A DNA stretch of 64,000 bases from Serripes groenlandicus (GCA_031761405.1 JASEVX010000011.1:29924629-29988628), one strand, 5' to 3'. Counted from the first letter of the stretch, positions 9,896-20,280 are shown. Program-made: numbers and translations. Notes: generated by a model not told the origin, from the sequence alone.

Positions 9896-10195
9896 TTAAC
9901 CCTTTCCCAAGTTTCATGAAAATCCTTCAAGCCATCTTGGAGATAACAAGCAGACACGAAATAAAGCCTCAAACCTTTGACCTTCAAACGTGACCTTGAC
10001 CTTAAACCGGTATGGTCGAGACATGGGTTCTGCACATCGCTTTGATGAGGTGAACATCTGACTAAGTTTCTTAGAAATCCTTCAAGCTGTCTTGGAGATA
10101 TGGAGCGGACACGATTTGGGACAGACAGACAGACAGACAAACCCCGAGGACAAAAACAATATATCTCCCCTGTATACAGTGGGAGACATAATTAT
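9896..10195 (+). mobile_element. Pearl-like 3' part behind a MITE tip
   Basis: A 14-base MITE tip (TTAACCCTTTCCCA) is fused to two core units (AAATCCTTCAAGCCATCTTGG at about 9929 and AAATCCTTCAAGCTGTCTTGG at about 10074), a CAGACAGACAGACAGACAAA linker and a 3' hairpin CTCCC-CTGTATACAG-T-GGGAG with GACATAATTA. A MITE right half follows at 10203, so this may be a pearl inserted in a MITE. Confidence 0.6.
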
Positions 10196-10202
10196 AATGA
10201 AA

Positions 10203-10295
10203 TTATATATATAATTTCATTTATTGAGATTTACATATTCCAAAGTTGTCTGCTGCAGATATGCTAAAATATTTTGTGATGTGGAAAAAGGTTTC
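10203..10295 (+). mobile_element. MITE fragment, right half
   Basis: TTTCATTTATTGAGATTTAC, then AAAGTTGTCTGCTGCAGATA and GTGGAAAAAGGTTT. Confidence 0.55.
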
Positions 10296-10637
10296 TAATT
10301 GCATATCCGATAACAGCTTTAATATTGATTATAAGACTAAATAGTCCTCAAAAGTATCATAAAATAGCAATTCTGTCATATTTCATAGGCTGTGTGCATC
10401 ATCCTTATATTGCTATACTATGTACTGAATTACAAAATGTATGATTTATGAGAACATTTTAAATTGAGCCTACTGAAATAACATACGGATATCAACATAA
10501 TGTAACATTTTGTGGGGAATAGAATAATAAAATGAACATTTTATATTCTGTTTTTTCTGTAACTTTATACTCACATTGAGCCAATTAAATATTAATGATA
10601 CTAAATTCAGAACAAGAGATAATAGAGTGTTCATTTC
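10296..10637. other. Unassigned AT-rich stretch
   Basis: No repeat family or coding evidence was recognised. The small minus-strand open frame at 10470-10682 has no domain and runs into the duplicated SINE flank. Confidence 0.5.
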
Positions 10638-10980
10638 CAGAGCTTTGATCCCCCAGCCAGGACTGACAAAATACTTTAACACTACAAGGCCACATTTTTA
10701 TACCTGCTAACTTGACAAAAGTCAATGCGACATGCGTCAATCATCTTCCACCAATGGGCTATGTCTATGTGGAAAAGCAGCCAGTTGCTTGGGAAGTTTG
10801 TTATGTGGAGTACTGGTGTGAGAAAACCAGGAAATGCATGAGTAGGTGAACTGGCCGCCGTGATATAACTGAGAAATTGTTAAAAACGGCTTTAAACCCC
10901 AATCAATCAATCAAATGATCCCCCAGTCAGGACTGACTTGAACACTATTAGACCACATTTTGATACCTGCTATATAACAT
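10638..10980 (+). mobile_element. SINE family S2 flanked by about 65-bp direct repeats
   Basis: S2 body (GACAAAAGTCAATGCGACAT, then CCAATGGGCTATGTCTATGT, then the shared 3' domain) ends in CAATCAATCAATCAAA at about 10915. A block beginning TGATCCCCCAG.CAGGACTGA lies on both sides (about 10645-10710 and 10917-10980), much longer than a SINE target duplication. Confidence 0.75.
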
Positions 10981-11092
10981 GGCAATAAGGGAAAGTGTTA
11001 CGGACAGACAAGACAGATAATAAGTGAGACCAATATGATAGCAGAGGCTACTTTTCCCTCTTTGGTGATCCGTTGGTGTGTTTTGTTTGTAT

Positions 11093-11222
11093 CCATGGTG
11101 TTTTATGCCGCTTACAACAATTTTTTCAGATAAATCGTGGAGTTTTCTGGTTTCGTTACCAATTGCAGAACTTGTAACTGGGTCCTTTTATCATGACACC
11201 AGCTAGTCAGTCATAATGCTGA
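11093..11222 (-). mobile_element. SINE family S3, interrupted by a MITE
   Basis: Shared 3' domain (GGTGTTTTATGCCGCTTACA) and S3 body up to AGTCAGTCATAATGCTGA. It resumes after the MITE at 11451 with CCAAACAATCCTGAGCGACA. Confidence 0.8.
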
Positions 11223-11450
11223 TTAACCCTTTCCCTCATACGACAATTCTGACGCCTCTGTAGCAAACGACTTTTTGAAAACATAGTGACAAAAGAAGAA
11301 ATTGCTCAAAACGAGCAATTTCTCCTTTTGCCACAATGTTTTCCACTTTAAGTCATAGCTTATCCATTTAATTAAAGAGATTTTCTATTTTTTGACAAAA
11401 TATGTTCAAAGTCGTCTGCTGCAGAATTGTTGTATGAGGGAAAGGGTTAA
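11223..11450 (+). mobile_element. MITE, complete (TCATA), mosaic left arm
   Basis: TTAACCCTTTCCCTCATACG carries the right-arm type tip (CGACAATTCTG) followed by left-arm sequence (ACGCCTCTG), as if end sequences had been exchanged. The hairpin is CTC/GAG. It is inserted in the S3 SINE at a TTAA. Confidence 0.9.
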
Positions 11451-11617
11451 CCAAACAATCCTGAGCGACAAGGAGGGAAACCCATTACTATCATTTCAAT
11501 ATCTTCTATTGCACAATTAAGTGTCATGACAAACTATAGTGTAATGGTAATTTATACAGGCATTATTAAGTGTTGTAACTTGAATAAATTGTGAGAGTTT
11601 CATACAAGACTATGATA

Positions 11618-11847
11618 TTAACCCTTTCCCTCATATAGACGCTTTCTGACGCCTCTGTAGCAGACGGCTTTTTGAAAACATAGTGACAAAAAAAGAAATT
11701 GCACAAAACGTGCAATTTCTCCTTTTGCCACAATGCTTTCCACTTTTTGTCATAGGTTATCCATTCAATTATGGAGATTTTATATGTATTGACAAAATAC
11801 GTTCAAAGTCGTCTGCTGCAGAATTGTTGTATGAGGGAAAGGGTTAA
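11618..11847 (+). mobile_element. MITE, complete (TCATA), CAC/GTG hairpin
   Basis: Perfect TTAACCC..GGGTTAA ends; hairpin GAAATTGCAC-AAAAC-GTGCAATTTC. It shares private changes with 12013-12241, including CACAATGCTTTCCAC and GATTTTATATGTATTGAC. Confidence 0.95.
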
Positions 11848-12012
11848 CCCAACAATCCTGTGCAGCAAGGAGGGAAACCCATTACTATCATTTCAATATC
11901 TTCTATTGCACAATTAAGTGTCATGACAAACTAGTGTAATGGTAATTTATACAGGCATTATTAAGTGTTGTAACTTGAATAAATTGTGAGAGTTTCATAC
12001 AAGACTATGATA

Positions 12013-12241
12013 TTAACCCTTTCCCTCATATAGACGCTTTCTGACGCCTCTGTAGCAGACGGCTTTTTGAAAACATAGTGACAAAAAAGAAATTGCACAA
12101 AACGTGCAATTTCTCCTTTTGCCACAATGCTTTCCACTTTTTGTCATAGGTTATCCATTCAATTATGGAGATTTTATATGTATTGACAAAATACGTTCAA
12201 AGTCGTCTGCTACAGAAATGTCGTATGAGGGAAAGGGTTAA
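12013..12241 (+). mobile_element. MITE, complete (TCATA), duplicate of previous copy
   Basis: It differs from 11618-11847 at a few bases (for example GTCTGCTACAGAAATGTCG in the right arm). Confidence 0.95.
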
Positions 12242-12478
12242 CCCAACAATCCTGAGCGACAAGGAGGGAAACCCATTACTATCATTTCAATATCTTCTAT
12301 TGCACAATTAAGTGTCATGACAAACTAGTGTAATGGTAATTTATACAGGCATTATTAAGTGTTGTAACTTGAAATAATTGTGAGAGTTTCATACAAGACT
12401 ACGATATTAAACAAATAATAAATTCTATCCTTAGCATAAACTGCATGACTTTATTTATTTAAGCATCAATTCATTTAT

Positions 12479-12690
12479 ATTAATATTTATTTATTGGGGT
12501 TTTACACCGCTTTCAACATCATTTCAGCTATATCACGGCAACAGTTCACTTATTCATGATTCCTGGGTAAACAAACCTGAGTACTAGTCTAGAAAATGTG
12601 CCTTGCCCAAGGGCACTCCACCATGATTGTAGTGCCGCGACTGGGATTCGAACCCGGGACACCCGGTTTCGAAATCCCTATGTGAGACAA
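12479..12690 (-). mobile_element. SINE family S1 with tRNA-type B box
   Basis: Minus-strand head with CCCGGGTTCGAATCCCAG (box B, 12646-12663), the S1 body (GGGCAAGGCACATTTTCTAG on the minus strand), the shared 3' domain and a TAAATAAATA tail. It is the most complete S1 copy here. Confidence 0.8.
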
Positions 12691-13132
12691 TCAATCTTAA
12701 GGTGAAATAGAAGAAATTTCAAACATGCAGATGAAATATCTAGAGAATTCCTGGCACATGTACCTGGATATTCTGGGAATAAAACAGTTATGGCAAAACT
12801 GGCGGCCAGATACCAATCTAATGTGCTGACATCACAAACAATTAGTGAAGTCATTAGTCAATGGTAAGATTTATACTCTTTCTATGATATGAACGATGGA
12901 TGATATTTAACGTAAAAATTATAATCAAATGACTTTTTAAAACATTGTTGGAAAAAGAGAAATTGCTTAAGACAATATTTTCGAATCTGTATATAGGAAT
13001 TTGAAATGACAAATTTCTGAATGTTGTAGGGTTTTTTTTTTCACATTTTTTTTAGCTTTTTCTAAGCCATTATCGAATGTCTGAACTTTATTACATTTTA
13101 GATATGCATTTATGCATTTATATATGCATTTG
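12691..13132. other. Unassigned stretch with a MITE scrap
   Basis: Only AAAACATTGTTGGAAAAAGA (about 12938-12957) resembles the MITE middle. The T-rich run at 13030-13060 and a GCATTTATGCATTTATATATG repeat are low-complexity. Confidence 0.4.
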
Positions 13133-13516
13133 AATTTGAATACTGACCTTCGAGACTGATGGAAATATGCAGCAGACAACTTTGAAAATGTCAAGGCAAG
13201 ATATGTAGAATTTAATCTCTGTATATGAAGGTAGAACCATTAAACAAAGTTGAAATCATTGTGAAAAAAGGAGAAATTGCTCGTTTTGAATACTGAGCTT
13301 CGAGACTGATGGAAATATGCAGCAAAAAACTTTGAAAATGTCTAGGCAAGATATGGAAAAAAATCTCTATATATATAATGGTAGAACCATTGAAATAATT
13401 GTGACAAAAGGAGAAATTGCTTGTTTTGAACATTTTCTCCTTTTGTGGCAATTTTTTCAAAGGTCGTCTGCTCAGGAGAGGCTTCAGAAAGCGTGTGTAT
13501 GTGGGAAAGGGTTAAA
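13133..13516 (-). mobile_element. MITE with internal tandem duplication
   Basis: The left two-fifths, from TTTGAATACTGA.CTTCGAG to GGAGAAATTGCTCG, is present twice (about 13133-13283 and 13284-13424). Then come the hairpin, GTCGTCTGCTCAGGAGAGGC and an intact GTGGGAAAGGGTTAA. Confidence 0.75.
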
Positions 13517-13649
13517 AACAGTCAGATGAATTGATGCATCATAATTAACAAGTAAGTTTGAGACCAGTAAATGATTCACTTGAAATTGTAAACTGTATTC
13601 AGACTGTAATGGAAAGCACTAAGTACAACTGTCTAAATTTTATCTTTTA

Positions 13650-13760
13650 CAAAATACGTCAAATCTGAAATACCTTGAAAACATCAAGGCAAATATGGAA
13701 TATTCTCTACTTTCTCCTGTAGATGCATCAAAATGTGTCTGCAAGTCGGAATGGGTATAT
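13650..13760 (-). mobile_element. MITE remnant
   Basis: ACCTTGAAAACATCAAGGCA, then TTTCTCCTGTAGATGCATCA and AAGTCGGAATGGGTATA. Confidence 0.45.
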
Positions 13761-14242
13761 ACTGTTTACCTGATAAAAAATGCTTTGAAAATTAAAAGTA
13801 CATTATTAAGTCTAATTAAGTATATATATAAGTGCTAACTGACGTTCAATTCCTTTTCTCACAATGTTTACAAATTTTCTGGTAACAAGGGTTAAAAATA
13901 CATCAGAATTATGAAGGAACAGATCTATATAACATTGAACAGGTACAAAGGCATTCCCCTTGTCTGTTTACTGTCTCTGCCAGAAATAAGTCTGACACTA
14001 GAGATTCTGAATTACAATAGAGTGTTGTCATGTCCAAAACACCTCATCATGCATCTCAATTTTATTTTACTTGAGGGTATGCATGATTTATACAAGAGAG
14101 GTCCACAGAATATATGCGTAGCCTGTGAAAGTCAGATACTGTCGATATATGCGAGAAAATGGACAAATAAACAACAAGTAAAACAGGGGGATCCTTTTAA
14201 AAATATGCAGAATAAAGGTACATTCCTTGTATTTGTCCATTC
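13761..14242. other. Unassigned stretch; open frame rejected as gene
   Basis: A 116-codon open frame (13911-14261) shows no domain, no splice context that I can support, and runs into a pearl-like 3' end. I do not call it a gene. Confidence 0.4.
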
Positions 14243-14390
14243 TCCTGATAAAAAGATATAAATGTTACAACTTTGAAGTGAATCTGCCCATTGGTGCAAA
14301 GCGTGCCCGGGACAGACGCACAGACGGAGAACTGTGATTCCTTAAGTTATGCGTCTCCCTGCCTTACAGATAGGTGACACAATAAGGTCT
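14243..14390 (+). repeat. Pearl-like 3' end
   Basis: GACAGACGCACAGACGGAG linker followed by GTGATTCCTTAAGTTATGCG and a GGTGACACAATAAG end, resembling the 3' end of P6 (9150-9235). The 5' limit is unclear. Confidence 0.45.
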
Positions 14391-14399
14391 TGCAGTCAG

Positions 14400-14632
14400 T
14401 TAACCCTTTCCCACATATAGACGCTTGCTCTGACGCCCATGCAGCAGACAACTTTTGAAAACATCGTGACAAAAGGAGAAATTGCTCAAAACAAGCGATT
14501 TCTCCTTATTGCAACAATTTCTTCAACTCTATTGAATTATTAAACTGTGCAGTTATAGAAATATTCCCTATTTTTATCCCGATGATTTCAAAGTAGTCTG
14601 CTGCAAATTTGTTGTATGCGGGAAAGGGTTCA
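14400..14632 (+). mobile_element. MITE, complete (ACATA)
   Basis: TTAACCCTTTCCCACATATA to TATGCGGGAAAGGGTTCA. The hairpin has one mispair (GAAATTGCTC..AAGCGATTTC). Confidence 0.9.
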
Positions 14633-14689
14633 AGCCACTCCGACTGTCTACATAATTCTTCACATAGGTCCTGTAATTATGGATTTTTT

Positions 14690-14891
14690 ATAACCCTTTC
14701 CCACATTATACCTCTGCAGCAGACAGCTTTTTGAAAACATGTCAACAAAAGAAGAAACTGCTCAAAACAAGCAATTTCTCCTTTTGTTACCATGTTTTCA
14801 CCTCTATTCAACTAATGTACTTTCATTGAAAGTTTCAAAAAAAAATTGTTATGTTTTCAAACTCGTCTGCTGCAGATGTGTTGTATGTGGG
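14690..14891 (+). mobile_element. MITE (ACATA), left arm shortened
   Basis: ATAACCCTTTCCCACATTAT then TACCTCTGCAGCAGAC; the TAGACGC part is missing. The right end is intact. Confidence 0.85.
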
Positions 14892-14947
14892 AAAGGGTTA
14901 AGCCTGTCTACATAATTCTTCACATAGGTCCTGTAATTATGGATTTT

Positions 14948-15158
14948 TTAACCACATTATACCTCTGCAGCAGACAGCTTTTTGAAAACATGGCAACAAA
15001 AGAAGAAATTGCTCAAAACGAGCAATTTCTCCTTTTGTTACCTTATTTTCAACTCTATTCAACTACAATGTACTTTCATTTAAAGGGAGTTTCAAAAAAA
15101 AAATGTTATGATTTCAAACTCGTCTGCTGCAGATGTGTTGTATGTGGGAAAGGGTTAA
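14948..15158 (+). mobile_element. MITE (ACATA), duplicate, left tip lost
   Basis: The left end reads TTAACCACATTATACC: the CCTTTCC of the tip is deleted relative to 14690-14891. The right end is GTGGGAAAGGGTTAA. Confidence 0.85.
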
Positions 15159-15341
15159 CCTTCACCCTTACGAGACCAATTAATCAATATCAGAAGAACA
15201 ACACAAAGTCTGATAATGTTATGAGATCAAATATATTGATTGACCTATCAAATTGAAGTCAAATGAAATCGACTCTCAAAGTCCTTCCATTCTGATTCTT
15301 CTTTTAAGACTATATATATTTCAGCAAGAACTCATGACCAT

Positions 15342-15720
15342 TGTATACAACAATCATTCTAAAAATCATTCTAATCCAAATTCTTAATTTGAAAAGAACT
15401 CAGGACCTGTATTATAGTATACAGCAATCATTCTCTAAAATCATTCTATTCTAATCCAAATTCTGAATTTAAAAACTATTCTAAACTTCAAAGTTACAAA
15501 TTCTGAATGACTAAAACCATACTGTCTCACTGAATTAGAAATTTTGTTACTTAAATGTGAAGTTAAAATTATATTCAGATAAAAGAATAGTGACGGTCTA
15601 CATTTCAAAGTAACAAAGTTTATGATTGGTTTAGCTACATGTATACATATAGCCAAACAGAACTTGTGTTATTTTGTGAAATTAGAATTAGAATGTTATT
15701 TAGAATGGTTGTTGTATACA
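15342..15720. mobile_element. Unclassified inverted-repeat element
   Basis: The left end TGTATACAACAATCATTCTA and the complement of the right end TGTATACAACAACCATTCTA pair imperfectly over about 42 bp. The left arm is also partly repeated in direct orientation (15342-15405 versus 15409-15472). No target duplication was identified. Confidence 0.55.
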
Positions 15721-15827
15721 AGCTCTCAGATTTCCAATGTAATTCTTCTAGATTTGTGAGTTGAATTATAATAATGTCATTTTAGCTTTCAAGGAAGATT
15801 ATATATACTTGAGTCTCTGGCCGACAT

Positions 15828-15915
15828 TTGACAAAAATCGGTGTAACAAGCAGCATTCATCTTTCGCCAATGGGCTAACCGTCTATGTGGAAAAGCAGCC
15901 AGTTACTATATGAGA
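15828..15915 (+). mobile_element. SINE family S2 fragment
   Basis: GACATTTGACAAAAATCGGT, CGCCAATGGGCTAACCGTCT and GTGGAAAAGCAGCCAGTTA are middle S2 sequence; both ends are missing. Confidence 0.7.
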
Positions 15916-16573
15916 GTCTGCCGAGAACTATATGAATGTTTGTACAGATCAGAGGACCAGGTAACGGGGGATTAACTGGTCTTTTTACAACAATTTCTCT
16001 GTTATAACTCACCCAATCTCTTTGGTGTGCAAACTAAAAAAAATATTGATTCTTTTGAGTACCCACAATACAGGGTTGGAGCGTCGAATAAGCATTTAAG
16101 AACATGCAACCCCACCCCCCCCCCCCCCCCCCCTGCCCTTTATCAAGAGTTCTGACAGACATCAGAACATATTTCAACACTTCTCAGTTGATGTCATGAA
16201 CTTAGGATAATCATGGAGTTTAAAAGCTGTTAGATTATGCTCTATCATAAAAGTTAGAATGCTCTATAATAAGTGAAAGATAATAGATGAATGTCAGATA
16301 CAAAATTGCTTCAGCTGTTATCTATCTTCAACCTCTCTCATTATAGAGAAGATGTTACTATATATAAACTCATTATATCTAAGGAGTCCACAGTTTAATA
16401 ATTGATTAATTGTTCATGTGTATAATTACCCAGTTTTAATTGTTCTTGCTGTGCCAGCATTTATCCTATTAAATCTAAGAAACATGTGCATGATATAATT
16501 CTCATTCTGAAACTAATTAATTTCATTACAGCATTGTTCCTCTTCCACCAATGGGTTATAAAGACATTGTAGA
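15916..16573. other. Unassigned stretch with a 19-base C run
   Basis: C run at 16115-16133. TTTTGAGTACCCACAATACA at about 16053-16072 is a half-copy of the foldback element found complete at 39685-39759. Nothing else was recognised. Confidence 0.5.
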
Positions 16574-16808
16574 TTAAACCTTTCCCACATACAGCTATAT
16601 CTGCAGCAGACGACTTTGAAGACATTTAGTATAAAATATGAAAAGTCTCCAAAAATGAAGGTACAATTACTCAATACAATTAAAAACATTGTGACAAAAG
16701 GCCAGAAATTGCTTGTTTTGAGCAATTTCTCCTTTTGCCACATTGTTTTCAAGAGTCGTCTGCTGCAGACGTGTCATTAAAATGTGTCTATAAGAGGGAA
16801 AGGGTTAA
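16574..16808 (-). mobile_element. MITE, complete (ACATA)
   Basis: TTAAACCTTTCCCACATACA to AAGAGGGAAAGGGTTAA; hairpin GAAATTGCTTGTTTTGAGC with GCAATTTC. Confidence 0.9.
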
Positions 16809-16902
16809 GGAAATGAAGCCAGTTGACATGGAAGGATGTTTTGTGTGAGAACTGGTAGGTGATCACTTTGACACCGTTGAAAATGGTGTTATATTAGCCT
16901 GT

Positions 16903-17120
16903 GACTTTCCCACATATAGTCGCTTCTTTGCAGCAGACGACTTTTGAAAAAGCAGTGACAAAAGGAGAAATTGCTCAAAACGAGCAATTTCTCCTTCTGC
17001 CACAATGTTTTCAACTTTTTTCATTAGTTTAAATGTTTTCATTTATAGAGATTTTCTTTAAATTTGCCCAATATGTTTTCAAAGTCGTCTGCTGCAGATT
17101 AATGTTGAATGTGGAACTCT
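16903..17120 (+). mobile_element. MITE (ACATA), tips lost
   Basis: GACTTTCCCACATATAGTCG at the left and GTCGTCTGCTGCAGATTAAT at the right; the CTC/GAG hairpin is perfect. Confidence 0.75.
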
Positions 17121-17214
17121 TCATTAATCACTCTTTCTTGAAATACTTTGAGCTTTAAAATTGCCCCAGAAAACAAGTTGCCTTATCATACATTATAATG
17201 CCAATTAACTGCAT

Positions 17215-17358
17215 TTAACCCGTACGTTCATACAATAAAAGAGTCGTCTTTAAAAATTTATAAACAAAAGTGTGGAAAATCTCTGAATATGAAAGTATAA
17301 TTACTGAATATATATAGAGATGAAAACTTTGTGACAAAATGAGCACTCTCTCCAATAA
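17215..17358 (-). mobile_element. MITE fragment, left half
   Basis: TTTAACCCGTACGTTCATAC, then GTGGAAAATCTCTGAATATG and TGAAAGTATAATTACTGAAT. Confidence 0.5.
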
Positions 17359-18024
17359 AGGATTTATACCAGGATTTAAACCAGCAATTATTTACGCTTG
17401 TCAGAAATATATTATAGCCGTCTATGATCAATTTTCACACAATTCATGTCCTGATGAAACACAGCACTATTATGTTTCCTCAGACATTTTAAAAGCAAAC
17501 AACACTTAAAATATCATATCAATAATTATACTTTCCATATTTTTGCCTATGTGTTTTAAAAATCATGAGCCACATGGAAAAACTTTATCTAAAATAACGA
17601 AAAGTTATAAAAACTCTACCATATATATTCGTATGCCAATGTATCCAGCCACTCAAACCATATCAGAACTTTAAGCTCCGACCAATTCCATTAACATGTC
17701 AATTCTGTCATAAACCTTAAAGTGCCAAGCAAATATTCCACAATATTGAGGACCAGCAGAAACTATTGGAATTGGTTTCAAATTACCCTATAATTCACTG
17801 CCATTCTATACCATAATATGCTTATCATGTTATTTTATGAATTTAATTATCAGATCATATCAGTATTCTCCACTTTCTAATCTCGGTTTCAAATTTTCAA
17901 ATGGCCCGTGAAATTGACAATACAAAAGTTAAATCACTATGTAAATGGAAAGTAACGGTTCATACAGTTCTAAGTCAGGGTGAAACTTGACTCACTCTTA
18001 TCTGATTCATTATCTGATTTAATA
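17359..18024. other. Unassigned AT-rich stretch
   Basis: No coding potential, long inverted repeat or window-wide repeat recognised. Confidence 0.5.
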
Positions 18025-18227
18025 TCTGACACATCTGCAGCAGACAACTTTTGAAAACATTGTGACAAAAGGAGAAATTGCTCAAAACAAACAATTTCTC
18101 TTTTGTTACAATCTTCTCAACATTTTTTAGTAATTACGGTATACCTACAATTATAAATTTTTCATATTTTTGAGTAGACATTTTCAAAGTCGTCTGCTAC
18201 AGATTTGCTGTATGTGAGAAAGTGTTA
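18025..18227 (+). mobile_element. MITE (ACATA), left tip lost
   Basis: CTGACACATCTGCAGCAGAC through the hairpin (one arm AACAATTTC) to TATGTGAGAAAGTGTTAA. Confidence 0.75.
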
Positions 18228-18339
18228 ACTTTTTTAAAAAGCCCTTTTTGACCTATGATAATATTATAAATACCATGAAGTTTTTGTAATGAAAATGATA
18301 AAAAAAAATATGATAAACAAAAGGTATTATCATACCCAA

Positions 18340-18507
18340 AATATCTAGACAAAATAATTGATAATGTCTATTAATGAAATTACAATTATTGAAAATATTA
18401 ATAAATTAAAAACATTTTTGAAGAAGGAGAAGCTCATGATGATTTCAAAAGTTGTCAGTGCTGCAGATGTGTCAAAATGCATTTGCATTTGGAAAATGGA
18501 TCAAATT
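18340..18507 (-). mobile_element. MITE fragment
   Basis: AAACATTTTTGAAGAAGGAG, AAGCTCATGATG, GTTGTCAGTGCTGCAGATGT and TTTGGAAAATGGATC mark a decayed copy. Confidence 0.45.
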
Positions 18508-18614
18508 GATTCCATAAACTCTCAGACTTTTCAAAAAGTTATATTGCTGTCAGAAAATAATGGCAGGGTGTTAACTGAGACAGATGCTTTCTCCCACACC
18601 TTTATTTGTTATTT

Positions 18615-18843
18615 TTAACCCTTTCAAACATACAAAGAATCTACAGCAGACAACTTTGAAACATAGAGGCAAAAACCTGAAAAATCTTCATAAAAGATGG
18701 CTTAATTATTACATCAAGTAGAAAATATTGTGGCCAAAGGAGAAATTGCTCATCATGATCAATTTCACCTATGGCCACAATGTTTTTAAAAGTCGTCTGC
18801 TGCTATTGCGTCAAAATGCGTCTGCAGGTGGGAAAGGGGTTAA
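18615..18843 (-). mobile_element. MITE, complete (ACATA)
   Basis: TTAACCCTTTCAAACATACA to GGTGGGAAAGGGGTTAA; hairpin GAAATTGCTCATCATGATC with CAATTTC. It shares its end TTAA with the next copy. Confidence 0.9.
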
Positions 18844-19013
18844 ACCTTTCCAACATACAAACATTATCTGCAGCAGCCGACTCTGAAAACTTATTATGTG
18901 GCCAATGGGGGAAATTGCTCATCATGAGCAATTTCACCTTTGACCACATTATGTTTAAAAAAGTCTTCTGCTGTGAATGCATCAAAATGCATATGCAAGT
19001 GGGCAAGGGTTAA
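18840..19013 (-). mobile_element. MITE (ACATA), shortened
   Basis: TTAAACCTTTCCAACATACA to GTGGGCAAGGGTTAA with a perfect hairpin GAAATTGCTCATCATGAGC. Its two TTAA ends are shared with copies on both sides. Confidence 0.9.
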
Positions 19014-19110
19014 CCTTTTCCAACATACAACAAATTCTGCAGCAGACGACTTTGAAAACATTTAGCCAAAAATATGAAACTCTCTATTTAGCTTAATGTT
19101 ACTCTTATTG
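19010..19110 (-). mobile_element. MITE fragment (ACATA), left half
   Basis: TTAACCTTTTCCAACATACA, CTGCAGCAGACGACTTTGAA and CAAAAATATGAAACTCTC; it then fades into unrelated sequence. Confidence 0.7.
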
Positions 19111-19178
19111 ACTTTAAATTGATTGCTAAACAAGTTTTCAGCTTATATTATTAATCTGAGGCTCCATATGTCTGCGTC

Positions 19179-19408
19179 TTAACGCTTTCCCTCATACGAC
19201 AATTCTGCAGCAGACGACTTTGAACATATTTTGTCAAAAAATGGAAAATCTCTATAATTGAATGGATAACCTATGACTAAAAGTGGAAAACATTGTGGCA
19301 AAAGGAGAAATTGCTTGTTTTGAGCAATTTCTTCTTTTGTCACTATGTTTTCAAAAAGCTGTCTGCTGCAGAGGCGCCAGAAAGCGTCTATATGAGGGAA
19401 ACGGTTAA
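19179..19408 (-). mobile_element. MITE, complete (TCATA)
   Basis: TTAACGCTTTCCCTCATACG to ATGAGGGAAACGGTTAA: the left tip has CGCTTT and the right tip ACGG, each one base off the consensus. Confidence 0.95.
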
Positions 19409-19447
19409 CCAGCTAACCATGCAGTATTCACGCCATTTAAGGCAGAA

Positions 19448-19492
19448 CTTGCTCATCATGCTGCAGATTTGTTGTATGTGGGAAAGGGAAAA
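19448..19492 (+). mobile_element. MITE fragment, right tip
   Basis: CTTGCTCATCATGCTGCAGA, then TTGTTGTATGTGGGAAAGGG. Confidence 0.5.
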
Positions 19493-19999
19493 GTTAATCA
19501 AGTCAAGTTGTTAACACATGATCTTGAAGTGGAGATGTTGATTCCTGAGGGCTCTTTCATACACTATACTGAAACATGATTATTAAACAACCAATCAAAA
19601 AGACAACAACATTCAGATTCAATAAGACTGCTACTACTAATGATGATGATTATCAAACGCAACATTCAAATAAATTTCTTCAGCTAAAAACTATGATGAA
19701 TGTTACAATATAATCAAACATGCATCATTTCCCTTCCAGTTTTCTAGAAACATGTGCAGAATTAATGAGCTAAACATACTTTTCACATCCACCTGTGAAG
19801 TGTTAAGGGTTTTGAAAAGTGCTCAATCCATATAAAAATGAAATTTAACTGATACTATTGAATGTCCACTTCAATCATGTTGAACTGATTTCTTTATTGT
19901 TAAAATACAAATCAGTGCTTTTATTCATGTTCTCTTTGAAGCAAGTCTGTCCACGCCCTACTCAATACAAAATATATGTTTTATTATATACAATTCATG
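19493..19999. other. Unassigned stretch
   Basis: Nothing recognised on either strand. Confidence 0.5.
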
Positions 20000-20200
20000 C
20001 TAAACCCTTTCCCACATATGACAAATCTGCAGTAAACACAACTTTGAAAACATTTAGGCAAAAACATGGAAAATCTTTAGAAATGAACATTTTATTACTG
20101 AAAAGAATTGGACATAAATAATGGCAAAAGGAGAAATTGCATGTTTTTAGTCAAATGCTTCAAAGTCCTCAGAAAGCATTTTTATGTGGGAAAAGATTAA
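20000..20200 (-). mobile_element. MITE (ACATA), internally shortened
   Basis: CTAAACCCTTTCCCACATAT to TATGTGGGAAAAGATTAA. The second hairpin arm is lost. Confidence 0.8.
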
Positions 20201-20280
20201 AGTAATTTCCACAATTCTTTTTGTTTTCCTTCTATTGTTAACAATAATGCTTTCAAAACAGTGTTTGTACATTTCTCACT

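Larger units (their letters stand above)
11447..12410. repeat. Tandem amplification: flank-MITE-flank-MITE-flank
   Basis: The same flank of about 170 bp (starts AACAATCCTG.GC.., ends AAGACTA.GATA) occurs at 11451-11617, 11848-12012 and 12242-12406. Each boundary is exactly a TTAA (11447, 11618, 11844, 12013, 12238, 12407). The two MITEs inside are nearly identical. Spacing is 397 and 394 bp. Confidence 0.9.
14644..15158. repeat. Tandem duplication of a MITE with 46-bp flank
   Basis: CTGTCTACATAATTCTTCAC starts at 14644 and again at 14894 (period 250). Each block is a short flank plus an ACATA MITE. Confidence 0.9.

Noticed and set aside
12640..12690. Functional tRNA gene suggested by GGGTTCGAATCCC on the minus strand
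   Set aside because: Box B only; it continues into an S1 SINE body instead of an acceptor stem.
13911..14261. 116-codon open frame
   Set aside because: No recognisable domain, base composition like its surroundings, and it ends in a pearl-like 3' region.
14846..15256. 136-codon open frame, longest on the plus strand
   Set aside because: Most of it is translated MITE sequence; similar reading frames recur in other MITE copies.
16115..16133. 19-base C run as a G-quadruplex site
   Set aside because: A plain homopolymer, prone to sequencing or assembly error; no repeated G-tract spacing.
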